NCBI GenBank assembly: GCA_039030715.1 | Contig: JBCCDU010000009.1 | Coordinates: 1 to 64,000, forward strand | Origin: Thermohalobaculum sp039030715 | GTDB taxonomy: Bacteria > Pseudomonadota > Alphaproteobacteria > Rhodobacterales > Rhodobacteraceae | Direction of reading: 5' to 3' | DNA: 64,000 nt | Shown: positions 25,032 through 34,001 of the stretch, one piece after another | Layout: the number at the start of each line of letters is the position of its first letter | How positions within the stretch are numbered: the stretch's first letter is position 1 | Translations under genes and position numbers: made by a program | The notes under the pieces: generated by a model | Told to the model about the DNA's origin: nothing | Seen by the model: the letters and a program-made list of their open reading frames with translations, nothing else | Databases searched by the model: none

Positions 25032-26375
25032 ATGCGCGGACGGATGGGCGCTATCCTGAGACCAAGTCTGATAATCGGCTTCATCGCCGCTGCGATTGCA
25101 GGACTTCCCGGCGAGACCGAGGCACGACCAGCCAAGGCGGTCGGTGCCATGACCTGCGGCAGCGCAACCTGCCATTCAGCGGACAAACCCTGGCCGAACT
25201 CCTCGGTCACACAGCGCGAATTCGTCGTCTGGAAGGAAAAAGATCCTCATGCGAAAGCTTGGCAGACACTGACCACCCCCAAGGCGCAGGGGATCTCGCG
25301 CAAACTGGGGATGGGCGATGCCAGCCAGGCCCCGCTTTGCCTGTCCTGCCATTCCTACAAACCCGAGCCGCACGAGATCGAGACGACTTTCGACCATACC
25401 TTGGGTGTGAGTTGCGAGGGATGTCATGGCCCGGCCTCCAATTGGTTGGGGGTGCATCAGACGGGCCTCTATTTCTATCAACGCAATATCGACGAGGGGA
25501 TGTATCCCACCACCGATCCGCGCAAACGGGCCGAGCTTTGCCTCTCATGCCATGTCGGCACGACCGAGAAATTCGTCAGCCACAAAATGCTGGCCGTGGG
25601 CCATCCGCGCCTGCCGTTCGAGTTGGGCTTCTACAGCTGGTTCAGCGAAGGCACGCCGGGCAACGTCTCGAATTACTCGCACTTCAAGGTGGACGACGAC
25701 TATCTGCAGCGCAAACCCTGGCCCTTTGGTGTACGGGTTTGGGCAGTAGGACAGGCGATCCAAGCGCGTCAGTTGCTTAATCTGCTCGTGCATCCCGAGG
25801 TTGGCGACAAGGGGCTGTTCCCCGAATTCGCATTCTTTGAATGCCATTCCTGCCACAACAAGGAACTGGACGGCACGGGTTCGGCCGGCACGCTGGGTTT
25901 GCCGCGCCTGAATGACGCCAATCTCTATTTCGTCGAAGTGGCTGCCAGCCTGGTGGATCGCAGGCTCGCCAGCTCGATCCGGCAGGAGATCCAGGCACTC
26001 CGCTCGGCCGAAGGCCAGGGCTGGCCCGCGATCCGTGCCGTGTCGCGACGCCTGAACGGACGTTTGGAGCAACTGATCTCGAAGCTGGAGAGCCACCGCT
26101 ACACCGTGCGCGATACCGAACGTGCGATCCGGGCCATCGCCAAGGGGTCCGAACGCGGTGTCTTCAACAGCTATGCCGCCGCCGAGCAGGCGGTCCTCGC
26201 CGCCGGATCCTTGGTGGACGAGCTCGATAAACTCGAGGAGCTGAGCCCAAGCGAGGTTCAAGCTGCTCAATCCGCGATCTCCCGGGGCCTCGCCGCCTTC
26301 GTTTCGGTGGATCAATACCGTTCGGGGGAATTGCGAGCCGCGCTTCGTGATGTCGCGCGGATCACGACCCAATGA
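25032..26375 (+). CDS. Second periplasmic pentaheme cytochrome c (cytochrome c554-like)
   Basis: 447 aa. N-terminal signal (RPSLIIGFIAAAIAGLPGETEA). Heme motifs in the same order as in the 18437 gene: CX4CH (C42, CGSATCH), CLSCH, CEGCH, CLSCH, CHSCH. It also shares the FTVWHDKDPH/FVVWKEKDPHAK and FPEFAFF blocks with that paralogue, showing a duplication within the cluster. The C-terminal 150 residues are helical and heme-free. I chose the ATG at 25032 (SD GGGAGACAGG) over one nine codons upstream. Its stop overlaps a possible ATG of the next gene (ATGA at 26372). Confidence 0.87.
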   Translation: MRGRMGAILRPSLIIGFIAAAIAGLPGETEARPAKAVGAMTCGSATCHSADKPWPNSSVTQREFVVWKEKDPHAKAWQTLTTPKAQGISRKLGMGDASQAPLCLSCHSYKPEPHEIETTFDHTLGVSCEGCHGPASNWLGVHQTGLYFYQRNIDEGMYPTTDPRKRAELCLSCHVGTTEKFVSHKMLAVGHPRLPFELGFYSWFSEGTPGNVSNYSHFKVDDDYLQRKPWPFGVRVWAVGQAIQARQLLNLLVHPEVGDKGLFPEFAFFECHSCHNKELDGTGSAGTLGLPRLNDANLYFVEVAASLVDRRLASSIRQEIQALRSAEGQGWPAIRAVSRRLNGRLEQLISKLESHRYTVRDTERAIRAIAKGSERGVFNSYAAAEQAVLAAGSLVDELDKLEELSPSEVQAAQSAISRGLAAFVSVDQYRSGELRAALRDVARITTQ

Positions 26376-26413
26376 CCCGCCCCGCAGGCGGGCAGATCGA
26401 TAGGAGCAGACCG

Positions 26414-28483
26414 ATGGCCCCGAAGATGGCCCCGAAAACGATACCTGGGAAATCCTTTATGACCAGAACGCTGATCGGCGTCGGCACAGCGGCGCTGAGC
26501 ACCCTGTTGATCGCATCCCCGGCGGCTGCCCAGTTCCAATGGGAAAGCGCGCCGCAGGAGTCGTCGGCAGGCGATAGCGTAATCACATTCGAGGCGGATC
26601 CCGCGCTCAAACAACAGGTTCTGGACTATCTGGAGGGCCGCGCATCGGACAGCCCGCGCCAGGCAGGACAGGCCGCGATCCCGGCTGCGAACGCGGCTGC
26701 GGGCGGTTACTTGCCGCCGGGAAGCGACACGTTGCAGGCCACGGCACTGGCGCTGGAGCCAGTGGATACCGTGCCCCTGTCAGTGGCCGAGCAGAACGAA
26801 CTGGTGGTCCCCCGCGATCCCCATGTCGCGGCATACAAAACCTCACCCTTCCCCTCGGCGGTGCAATGCGCCGAATGTCACCAGAAAATCTTCTGGGAAT
26901 GGGCGTCTTCGAACCACGCCTATGCCTCGGTCAGCCCGATGTTCCATAAGTTCGAACAGCGGCTGAACACGCTGGCATCCGGCACGGTCGGCACTTTCTG
27001 TGTGCGGTGCCACCAGCAGATCGGCACCCAGTTGGGCGAACAGCGCGAGACCCCGTTGTGGGAGCGCAGCCAGATTGCCCGCGAGGGCATTACCTGTGTG
27101 ACCTGCCACCGCGTCGGCGCCTCCTTTGCCAAGGTGAATGGCGAACGTCACGTCCGCCCCGGCACCATTTACGAACCGATGATCGGTGCGGGAAATGCGC
27201 CTGGCATTGCGGAGGTTCTGGCGGATCAGGATCGCTATCGCGTCTCGAAAAATCTCGACGAAGAAGGTTCGCCGATCCACACGGCGGCCATCGAGTTCGA
27301 AGATATCAGCCGCTCGGAATTTTGTATCTCGTGCCACCAGGTGGCGGTGCATCCCGGCATCAAGCTTGAGGTTGTGTATGAGCAATACCGCGCCTCCCCC
27401 GCCGCAGCCGAGGGCATCACCTGCCAGGCCTGCCATATGGGCAAGAAACAGGGTGTGGCGCTGGAGCATGACAACTACGAGAAATGGCCTGTGGCCATCG
27501 TGAACGGCCGCATCGTCGGCGACCCGAACCGGGATCATCACAACCACGCCTTCTATGGCCCGGGCTATCCGATTGCCCATCCCGGCGTCTTCCCTTTCAA
27601 TCCGCGCGGTCTGAAATGGAAGATCACCGAATGGCTTCAGTTCAACCACCGCGAACCCTGGGGCGTGCCGGATTGGGAGGATCAACTGGCCGAGGGCCTG
27701 ATCCCCGCCCCGGACTTCCCGGAGGTCTGGTCCAAGCGTGTGGATCGCGAAACCGCACGCTATGTCGTCGATCAGAACACCCGCCTGCTGGAACTGAAAC
27801 GCCAGGACCGCATCGCGGTGATGGAGAACGGCAGCCGCATCGACGGTCCGTTCTTCGAAAACGGTCCGCCGAAAGTGGGCAAGAGGTTCAAGTTCCGCTA
27901 TCGCATCACCAACACGGATGAGGGGCACAACCTGCCCTCGGGCTCGCTCGGCGCTCAGCCCGAGATCTGGGCGAACGTGGTACTGACCGACCCGGATGGC
28001 GAGATCGTCTTCGAGTCGGGCTACACGGACAGCATCGGCGACATGGTTGACCTGCACTCGACCGACCTCGCCGCCGGCAAGATCGAACATGACGATCAGC
28101 TTGTGAACCTGCAGACCAAGTTCCTGGTGACCAGCCTCAAAGGGCCGGATCGCGAGATGTATCTGCCGGTCAACTTCGATGTCGACCAGATCCCGCATAT
28201 CCGTCCTTCGGGCGTGCCAAGCTCGGTCCTGAACCACCCGCCGCTGATCCGGATGGAGGGGCGCTCGATCCCGCCGCTGGGCTGGCGCGATGCGGATTAC
28301 GTGGTGGACGGGGATCTTCTGACCAAGCCCGGCACTTACCGCCTGAGCTTCCGGATGCGCAGCCGGGCCGAGCCGATGTATTTCATGCGCTTCGTGCTCG
28401 CGACCGCCGAGATGGAGCGCACGATGAACGAATGGATGCTCGACTTCCACAGTTCCGCGGTCGAGTTCGAGGTGACGGAGTGA
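26414..28483 (+). CDS. Third periplasmic multiheme cytochrome c (five CxxCH) with large C-terminal beta-type domain
   Basis: 689 aa from the ATG at 26414, preceded by TAGGAGCAGACCG. Other in-frame ATGs are at 26372 (overlapping the previous stop) and 26459 (minimal signal MTRTLIGVGTAALSTLLIAS, cleavage after AAA-Q). Five CxxCH motifs lie between residues ~152 and ~341: CAECH, CVRCH, CVTCH, CISCH, CQACH. The remaining ~340 residues have no heme motifs and look beta-rich (e.g. RFKFRYRITNTDEGHNLPSG, with His residues that may act as ligands). Related multiheme proteins are often periplasmic or outer-membrane oxidoreductases. The number of hemes excludes octaheme HAO/OTR. Substrate or partner unknown; adjacent to the barrel gene. 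Confidence 0.8.
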   Translation: MAPKMAPKTIPGKSFMTRTLIGVGTAALSTLLIASPAAAQFQWESAPQESSAGDSVITFEADPALKQQVLDYLEGRASDSPRQAGQAAIPAANAAAGGYLPPGSDTLQATALALEPVDTVPLSVAEQNELVVPRDPHVAAYKTSPFPSAVQCAECHQKIFWEWASSNHAYASVSPMFHKFEQRLNTLASGTVGTFCVRCHQQIGTQLGEQRETPLWERSQIAREGITCVTCHRVGASFAKVNGERHVRPGTIYEPMIGAGNAPGIAEVLADQDRYRVSKNLDEEGSPIHTAAIEFEDISRSEFCISCHQVAVHPGIKLEVVYEQYRASPAAAEGITCQACHMGKKQGVALEHDNYEKWPVAIVNGRIVGDPNRDHHNHAFYGPGYPIAHPGVFPFNPRGLKWKITEWLQFNHREPWGVPDWEDQLAEGLIPAPDFPEVWSKRVDRETARYVVDQNTRLLELKRQDRIAVMENGSRIDGPFFENGPPKVGKRFKFRYRITNTDEGHNLPSGSLGAQPEIWANVVLTDPDGEIVFESGYTDSIGDMVDLHSTDLAAGKIEHDDQLVNLQTKFLVTSLKGPDREMYLPVNFDVDQIPHIRPSGVPSSVLNHPPLIRMEGRSIPPLGWRDADYVVDGDLLTKPGTYRLSFRMRSRAEPMYFMRFVLATAEMERTMNEWMLDFHSSAVEFEVTE

Positions 28484-28488
28484 GGGGG

Positions 28489-30006
28489 ATGAGGATGACG
28501 GTGAAACCGTTACTGCTTGCCGGGGCAGCCGCCCTGCTGCTGTCCAGCCCTGCCCGGCCGGCCAGCGAAGACTGGGGGCCCGTCCAGCGCGATGAGCGTG
28601 TGCGCGAGATCCCCTATGACAATGAGGTGTTCTCCGACGATCCGGAATACACCATCACCTACGACCCCCAGGCCGAGATCGATATCTACGGCGGTAAATC
28701 CGCCATCGAGACGCCGCGTCCGCCGGTCGAGATCTTCCGCGACCTCTATGACGAGGGTCCGCTGGGCGAGGGGTTCACGCTGCTGGGCGACAAGAACCGC
28801 ATCTATCCGCAGATCCTGCTGTTCGGCGATATCCGCAGCGCTGTCGCCTTCAACGACAACGGCGCGCAAGAGATCGCGCAGATCGCCGCAAGGGCCAATA
28901 TCAATATCGACTTCAAGCTAACGGCGACGGAACGGATCCATGTCTTCTTCCAGCCTCTGCAAAACGGGGCGGAGTTCACCCGCTTCGAGTTCGGTGGCGA
29001 TGACAAAGACCCGAACCGCGCAGGCCGGTTCGAGACCACCGAGCAGCCGACGACCGCGTTTTTGGAGGGCGATCTGGGCGCGATCGTCGCGGGCCTGACG
29101 GATGAGTACAACGCCTATGACATCCCCTTCGCGGTCGGGCGCGTGCCGCTCTTTCTGCAAAACGGGATCTGGCTCGAGGATGCATTCCTGGGACTGGCGG
29201 TCACTCCGCTGGTCGCACAGAACTCGCGCACGCTGGACATCACCAACTATGACATCACTTTCTTCGCAGGCTTCGACGAGGTCACGACCCCCGCTGTGAT
29301 CGGCGCCGACGGCAAGGTCGCAGACCACGAAGCACATATCTACGGTGTCACCGGATTCTTCGATGTAAACGAGGGGTATCTGGAGACGGGCTATGCCTAC
29401 ATCAACGACCGCGACGAAGGGAACGGCGATTTCAGCTATCACAACTTCACGCTGGCCTTCTCGAAACGCTACTTCGCCACTGTGTCGAACGCGACGCGGA
29501 TCATCGTCAATGTAGGGCAGGATCCGGGCAATGGTCTGCAGGAAACGGCCGAGGGCGTGCTCCTGATCTCGGAAAACGCGTTTATCACCCACCTGCCGCT
29601 GACCCTGATCCCCTATGCCAACTTCTGGTTCGGGGTGGACGCCACGCAATCGGCGGCGCGGAATGCCGCTGCGGGCGGGGTGCTGCGCAATGTCGGTATC
29701 AACTTCGAAACCGATGGTTTGACCGGGTTCCCGACTCTCGATGCCACCGGTATCGACACCTTCGGTGGCGCGCTGGGTGTCGAGTACCTCTTTGGCTTCG
29801 ACCAGCAACTCGTCGGCGAATTCGCAGCGGTATTTCCCTACGACGACCGTCAAGGGCCGGCGCAGGATCCGCAATTTGCCTTTGGCATGCGCTACCAACG
29901 TCCCCTCACCAATCGGTTGATCTTCCGTGCCGATGCGATGTACGGAATGCTGCTAGACGCGCCGAACCTGGCCGGTGTCCGGGCGGAGTTGCGGCTGAAA
30001 CTCTGA
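28489..30006 (+). CDS. Outer-membrane beta-barrel protein of the cytochrome cluster
   Basis: 505 aa. Signal peptide (VKPLLLAGAAALLLSSPARP). The mature protein is dominated by alternating amphipathic strands with aromatic girdles (e.g. IYGVTGFFDV, GYLETGYAYIND, FTLAFSKRYF, LIFRADAMYGML) and many Asp/Asn-rich turns, typical of a 14-18-strand porin-like barrel. It has no heme motifs. The final residues RAELRLKL form a last strand, though not the classical terminal Phe. Last gene of the cluster, 5 bp after a multiheme gene, so it may sheath a cytochrome in the outer membrane or export/import its substrate. Starts ATG 28489 or 28495. No clear MtrB signature (no N-terminal CxxC). Confidence 0.8.
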   Translation: MRMTVKPLLLAGAAALLLSSPARPASEDWGPVQRDERVREIPYDNEVFSDDPEYTITYDPQAEIDIYGGKSAIETPRPPVEIFRDLYDEGPLGEGFTLLGDKNRIYPQILLFGDIRSAVAFNDNGAQEIAQIAARANINIDFKLTATERIHVFFQPLQNGAEFTRFEFGGDDKDPNRAGRFETTEQPTTAFLEGDLGAIVAGLTDEYNAYDIPFAVGRVPLFLQNGIWLEDAFLGLAVTPLVAQNSRTLDITNYDITFFAGFDEVTTPAVIGADGKVADHEAHIYGVTGFFDVNEGYLETGYAYINDRDEGNGDFSYHNFTLAFSKRYFATVSNATRIIVNVGQDPGNGLQETAEGVLLISENAFITHLPLTLIPYANFWFGVDATQSAARNAAAGGVLRNVGINFETDGLTGFPTLDATGIDTFGGALGVEYLFGFDQQLVGEFAAVFPYDDRQGPAQDPQFAFGMRYQRPLTNRLIFRADAMYGMLLDAPNLAGVRAELRLKL

Positions 30007-30067
30007 AAGTCACCCGGGATACCGCCAAGGAGTGCCGGGCTGAATTCTGCGGAAAAGGGGCAAACCA

Positions 30068-31411
30068 ATGGCAGATCAAGTGAACCTGAGCGACTTCATG
30101 GACTGGGTTGTCGCGCGCAACCCGGCCGAAGAAGTCTTCCATCAGGCTGTCCACGAGGTCGCCGAGACGGTGATCCCGTTCATCAACGACAACCCCGTCT
30201 ATGCCAAAATCAAGGTGCTGGAACGGATGGCCGAGCCCGACCGCACAGTCAGCTTTCGCGTGAGCTGGGCCGACGACAACGGCGAAGTGCAGGTGAATCG
30301 CGGCTACCGCGTCCAATTCAACAACTCGATCGGCCCCTACAAGGGCGGCATCCGCTTCCACCCCAGCGTCAATCAGGGTGTGCTCAAGTTTCTGGGTTTC
30401 GAGCAGACCTTCAAGAACTCCCTCACCGGTCTGCCCATGGGCGGCGGCAAGGGCGGGGCGGATTTCGATCCCAAGGGCAAGTCCCAACACGAGATCATGC
30501 GCTTCTGCCAAAGTTTCATGACCGAACTCTACCGCCATATCGGCGCGGATATCGATGTCCCGGCGGGCGATATCGGCGTCGGCGGCCGCGAGATCGGCTA
30601 TATGTTCGGCCAGTTCAAACGCATCACCAACAGCTTCGAGGGTGTCCTGACCGGCAAGGGCCTGGAATATGGCGGCAGCCTGATGCGGCCCGAGGCGACA
30701 GGCTATGGCGCGGTCTACTTCCTCGAGAACATGCTGCACCACCGCCAAAACGCGATCGACGGCAAGACCGCGGTGATCTCCGGCTCCGGCAACGTGGCCA
30801 CCCACGCAGCCGAGAAGATCATGCATCGCGGTGGCAAGCCGATCACGCTCAGCGACAGCGCAGGCTTCATCCATGATCCCGATGGCTTCACGCAGGACAA
30901 GCTGGATTGGGTGAAGAACCACAAGAAACAGCGCGGCGCGCGCATATCGGCCTATGTCGATGAATTCGGCGGCACCTATCACGAAGGCGAACGCCCCTGG
31001 GGCGTGCCCTGCGACATGGCCCTGCCCTGCGCCACGCAGAATGAACTGAATGGCGAGGAGGCCAAGACGCTGCTGTCCAACGGCTGCATGGCTGTCAGCG
31101 AGGGCGCCAACATGCCCTGCGACCTGGACGCGATCGGCGCCTTTACCGAAGCCAAGATCCCCTATGCGCCAGGCAAGGCTTCGAATGCCGGCGGCGTCGG
31201 CATGTCTGGGCTCGAGATGAGCCAGAACTCCGCCCGCCTGCACCGTGACGAGGAGGATCTGCGCGAGGCACTTAAAAAGATCATGTCCGACATTCACAGT
31301 GCCTGTGTCGAACAAGGCGATATGGGCGGCCATGTCGATTATGTGCGCGGCGCGAATATCGCAGGCTTCAAGAAAGTCGCCGACGCGATGCTGGCTTTCG
31401 GCGTCGTCTGA
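30068..31411 (+). CDS. gdhA: NADP-specific glutamate dehydrogenase
   Basis: 447 aa, normal length for the hexameric bacterial enzyme that aminates 2-oxoglutarate with ammonium and NADPH. Substrate-site KGGIRFHPSVNQ, catalytic Lys in LPMGGGKGGADFDPKGKS, and the dinucleotide fold with AVISGSGNVATHAAEK are intact. SD AAAAGGGGC precedes the ATG. It follows the electron-transfer cluster by 61 bp on the same strand but is a separate function. Confidence 0.97.
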   Translation: MADQVNLSDFMDWVVARNPAEEVFHQAVHEVAETVIPFINDNPVYAKIKVLERMAEPDRTVSFRVSWADDNGEVQVNRGYRVQFNNSIGPYKGGIRFHPSVNQGVLKFLGFEQTFKNSLTGLPMGGGKGGADFDPKGKSQHEIMRFCQSFMTELYRHIGADIDVPAGDIGVGGREIGYMFGQFKRITNSFEGVLTGKGLEYGGSLMRPEATGYGAVYFLENMLHHRQNAIDGKTAVISGSGNVATHAAEKIMHRGGKPITLSDSAGFIHDPDGFTQDKLDWVKNHKKQRGARISAYVDEFGGTYHEGERPWGVPCDMALPCATQNELNGEEAKTLLSNGCMAVSEGANMPCDLDAIGAFTEAKIPYAPGKASNAGGVGMSGLEMSQNSARLHRDEEDLREALKKIMSDIHSACVEQGDMGGHVDYVRGANIAGFKKVADAMLAFGVV

Positions 31412-31418
31412 CCGATCT

Positions 31419-31442
31419 GGCCTTTCCCGTTGGGGAGGGGCC
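31419..31442. terminator. Hairpin between convergent gdhA and L,D-transpeptidase genes
   Basis: GGCCTTTCCC pairs with GGGAGGGGCC around a short GTTG loop (ten pairs including G-U). It occupies the 41-bp gap between converging stop codons, where a bidirectional terminator is expected. No clear T-run follows on either strand, so intrinsic termination is uncertain. Confidence 0.4.
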
Positions 31443-31452
31443 AACCAAATGC

Positions 31453-32004
31453 CTATCCCCGGATCACCAGGCGAGAGCTTGGCTGCCAGCGCGCTAAAAT
31501 CCATTCCGCATCAGACCGGCGAAACGCCACGCAGCCCGCTGTCGGATGCCGCGGCTTGCGCCATATATGAACAAAGATTGCGCTGCCCGCCCCCGGCACA
31601 CACGCCGCGTTCTGGTCCGTGACCGCGCATATATCATAGAGGCCATCCCCTCGCGCCATGCAATCCGCCGGAAACGGATGAGGGTGACAGATCGGGCGAT
31701 TGTAGCACGGATCCCCCGGCGTCTCGGCCCACCCCTGTTGCGGTCCCAGCACATCAGCCGCCAAATTCGTAATCGGCCGCCTAAGGCGATCGGCGCGCCA
31801 ATAGACCCATCGCAGATGATAGACGCCCACCGGCGTAACGCCATCGCCCTCGCGCTTGTCGGATCTGATCCCGCCACGCCCTACGGCACACGGCATTTGG
31901 CGCCCCAGAAACCGCGCGCCCCAGCACCCCACCACCAGGTCGCCCGCTTTCAAGGGAGCCGCTACCGAGCGCGGGTGGGCGGGTGGAGGGAGGTGGCGGC
32001 TCAC
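31453..32004 (-). CDS. L,D-transpeptidase (YkuD) family protein
   Basis: 183 aa. The catalytic motif HIWRKPRHPTAGCVAF matches the His-x(14-17)-S/T-x-G-Cys signature of YkuD cross-linking enzymes; the domain fills most of the protein. It lacks a recognisable signal peptide, as do several alphaproteobacterial members of this subfamily (L,D-transpeptidase catalytic-domain proteins). It probably acts on peptidoglycan stem peptides. Lies 12 bp after ribA on the same strand. Confidence 0.85.
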   Translation of the reverse strand: MSRHLPPPAHPRSVAAPLKAGDLVVGCWGARFLGRQMPCAVGRGGIRSDKREGDGVTPVGVYHLRWVYWRADRLRRPITNLAADVLGPQQGWAETPGDPCYNRPICHPHPFPADCMARGDGLYDICAVTDQNAACVPGAGSAIFVHIWRKPRHPTAGCVAFRRSDAEWILARWQPSSRLVIRG

Positions 32005-32016
32005 TTGAAAGCGGAT

Positions 32017-33120
32017 CTAGAGCAGATGTCCACTCTTAGCGGCCTTGGTCGCCAGATAGGCGCGATTATGATCCGTCTCGCCGACTTTTAACGGCACCCG
32101 CTCCTGTACCGCAACACCGGAGGCTTCCATCATCGCAGTCTTGTTCGGATTATTGGTCATCAGCCGGACCGAGGAAAAGCCCATGGCCTTCAGGATCTCC
32201 GCTCCCAGCCGGAAATCCCGCTCGTCATCCTCGAACCCCAACCGGTGGTTGGCCTCGACCGTGTCGAAACCCTGATCCTGCAGCGCATAGGCGCGCATCT
32301 TGTTGGCGAGCCCGATCCCGCGGCCTTCCTGGTTCATGTAGAGGAGCACCCCCGCCCCCTCCTCGGCGATCTGCGCCATGGCAGCGGCCAATTGCGGTCC
32401 ACAATCGCATTTCAACGAGCCGATTACATCGCCGGTGAAACAGGCCGAATGCAGTCGCGACAGGACGGGCGCCGACCGGGCCGGCTTTCCGACTTCCACG
32501 GCGTAATGTTCCTCGCCCCCATCGTCCGGGCGGAACACATGGCAGCGGCCAGCTTCGGCAAAACGCGTCGGAACCCGCGCACCGGAGACACGGGTCATCC
32601 GGATCGCTGCGGCCCCGGCCCTGTGGACCATGATCTCGGACAACAGCGAAAGCCCCGCATCAGCCGCGATGCGCTCGACTTCGGCAGTATCTTCCCAGAC
32701 GGCAACGACGGCAGCGGGCAGCAGACGCGCTTGTTTGGCAAGCACCAATGCCAGCGCATGCAAGTCCGAAGGTCCCTCGCGGCGCGTCCGGTATGGTCCC
32801 TTCATAGGATGGGCCAGATCGACCGATGGATCGGCGGTCGCCTGGACGAAGCCCGCATCCGCATCCTCGTCCAGGACGACGCGGGCGAGCTGGCCGTCAT
32901 AGGCCCGTGCCCGCAGCGTCTCTGCCCTGCGGTTCGAGATCGCGATATCCATCGCCGACGGCCCCAGGTCGCGCAAAGCATCCAAGCGCGTGCTCGAGAT
33001 CGTCTCCGCCGCCAGAACCAGCGCCCCGCCCGAGGCCGATACCAGCGCGATGGGCGCCCCCATTCGCATATCCGCACGGGCGCGTGAGACGATTTCCTCG
33101 ACAGTCAGGGACAGGTTCAT
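32017..33120 (-). CDS. ribA: GTP cyclohydrolase II
   Basis: 367 aa. The C-terminal ~200 residues carry the GCH II core: Zn ligands in HSACFTGDVIGSLKCDCGPQL (shown in part: C-x10-C-x-C), the GTP-binding YMNQEGRGIGLANKMRAY and the catalytic Arg/Tyr region. It opens GTP to start riboflavin synthesis. The ~165-residue N-terminal extension resembles a degenerate RibB/RibA-type domain found in alphaproteobacterial RibA; I see no complete DHBP-synthase acidic motif, so it should not be called bifunctional. Confidence 0.93.
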   Translation of the reverse strand: MNLSLTVEEIVSRARADMRMGAPIALVSASGGALVLAAETISSTRLDALRDLGPSAMDIAISNRRAETLRARAYDGQLARVVLDEDADAGFVQATADPSVDLAHPMKGPYRTRREGPSDLHALALVLAKQARLLPAAVVAVWEDTAEVERIAADAGLSLLSEIMVHRAGAAAIRMTRVSGARVPTRFAEAGRCHVFRPDDGGEEHYAVEVGKPARSAPVLSRLHSACFTGDVIGSLKCDCGPQLAAAMAQIAEEGAGVLLYMNQEGRGIGLANKMRAYALQDQGFDTVEANHRLGFEDDERDFRLGAEILKAMGFSSVRLMTNNPNKTAMMEASGVAVQERVPLKVGETDHNRAYLATKAAKSGHLL

Positions 33121-33314
33121 CGCAATCCTCCGGTCACTCGCCCCCCGTATATGCTGTTAAAACCCTCTAAAGGAAGCCATTCATTGAAACATTCTACCCG
33201 GTATGTACACGCTTCGGTGAAAAGCTGACAGAATCACTCGTACCTAAAATTGTGATGACCATCTGAACGCCAGCCGCATTAAGAATGCATCAAAAGACGG
33301 AGAGGAGAAGAATT

Positions 33315-34001
33315 GTGACCGTATCCAAAAAGATCTTGCTGGTGGATGATGACGAGGACCTCCGCGAAGCGCTCGCCGATCAGCTGGTTATGATCGACGA
33401 GTTTGACGTGTTCGAGGCGGGCACGGGTCACGATGGCATCGATCGGGCAAAGTCCGAAATGCATGACCTGGTGATCCTGGATGTGGGTCTGCCCGATCTG
33501 GATGGCCGTGAAGTGTGCCGGATGATGCGCAAACAGGGCGTGAAATGCCCGATCATCATGCTGACCGGCCACGCAACCGATGCCGACGCGATTCTTGGCC
33601 TGGATTCCGGCGCGAATGATTATGTCGCAAAGCCGTTCAAATTTCCGGTCCTGCTGGCGCGTATTCGCGCGCAGTTGCGTCAGCACGAACAATCCGAAGA
33701 TGCCGTCTTTCAGATCGGCGATTACAGCTTCCGCCCCGGTGCGAAGATGCTGATCGACGAGAATGAACGGCGCATCCGTTTGACGGAAAAAGAGACCAAT
33801 ATACTCAAATTCCTGTACCGCGCGGGCGGGCGGATGGTGGAGCGCGATGTTCTGCTGCGCGAGGTCTGGGGCTATAACGCCGGGGTCACCACTCATACCC
33901 TGGAGACCCATATCTATCGCCTGCGCCAGAAAATCGAGCCTGAACCTTCGAACGCGCGGATCCTGCTCACGGAAACAGGAGGATATCGGTTGGGAATGTG
34001 A
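33315..34001 (+). CDS. OmpR/PhoB-type response regulator (paralogue of the 659 gene)
   Basis: 228 aa from a GTG at 33315, placed behind GAGAGGAGAAG; an ATG ten codons upstream has no SD. The receiver has D11-D12, phospho-acceptor D56 (LVILDVGLPD), T84 and K106 (VAKPF). The winged helix carries THTLETHIYRLRQKIE and a C-terminal ETGGYRLGM. All key residues are canonical. No kinase gene is adjacent, so it is an orphan regulator. A strong terminator follows at 34134. Its DNA-recognition helix is almost identical to that of the regulator at 659-1360, implying overlapping binding sites. Confidence 0.92.
   Translation: MTVSKKILLVDDDEDLREALADQLVMIDEFDVFEAGTGHDGIDRAKSEMHDLVILDVGLPDLDGREVCRMMRKQGVKCPIIMLTGHATDADAILGLDSGANDYVAKPFKFPVLLARIRAQLRQHEQSEDAVFQIGDYSFRPGAKMLIDENERRIRLTEKETNILKFLYRAGGRMVERDVLLREVWGYNAGVTTHTLETHIYRLRQKIEPEPSNARILLTETGGYRLGM

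Noticed and set aside
23043..25175. A 710-codon minus-strand open frame
   Set aside because: It is antisense to the FHA-decaheme gene, has low-complexity composition with no motif, and arises from the high GC content. The plus-strand product has ten ordered CxxCH motifs.
26843..28450. A 535-codon minus-strand open frame
   Set aside because: Antisense shadow of the third multiheme cytochrome gene; His/Asp-rich pseudo-protein without domains.
26414..28483. Identification as octaheme hydroxylamine oxidoreductase or tetrathionate reductase
   Set aside because: Only five CxxCH motifs are present, and the large C-terminal region lacks heme sites.
32017..33120. Bifunctional RibBA annotation
   Set aside because: The N-terminal extension does not show the complete acidic metal-binding motif of DHBP synthase; only the GTP cyclohydrolase II core is convincing.
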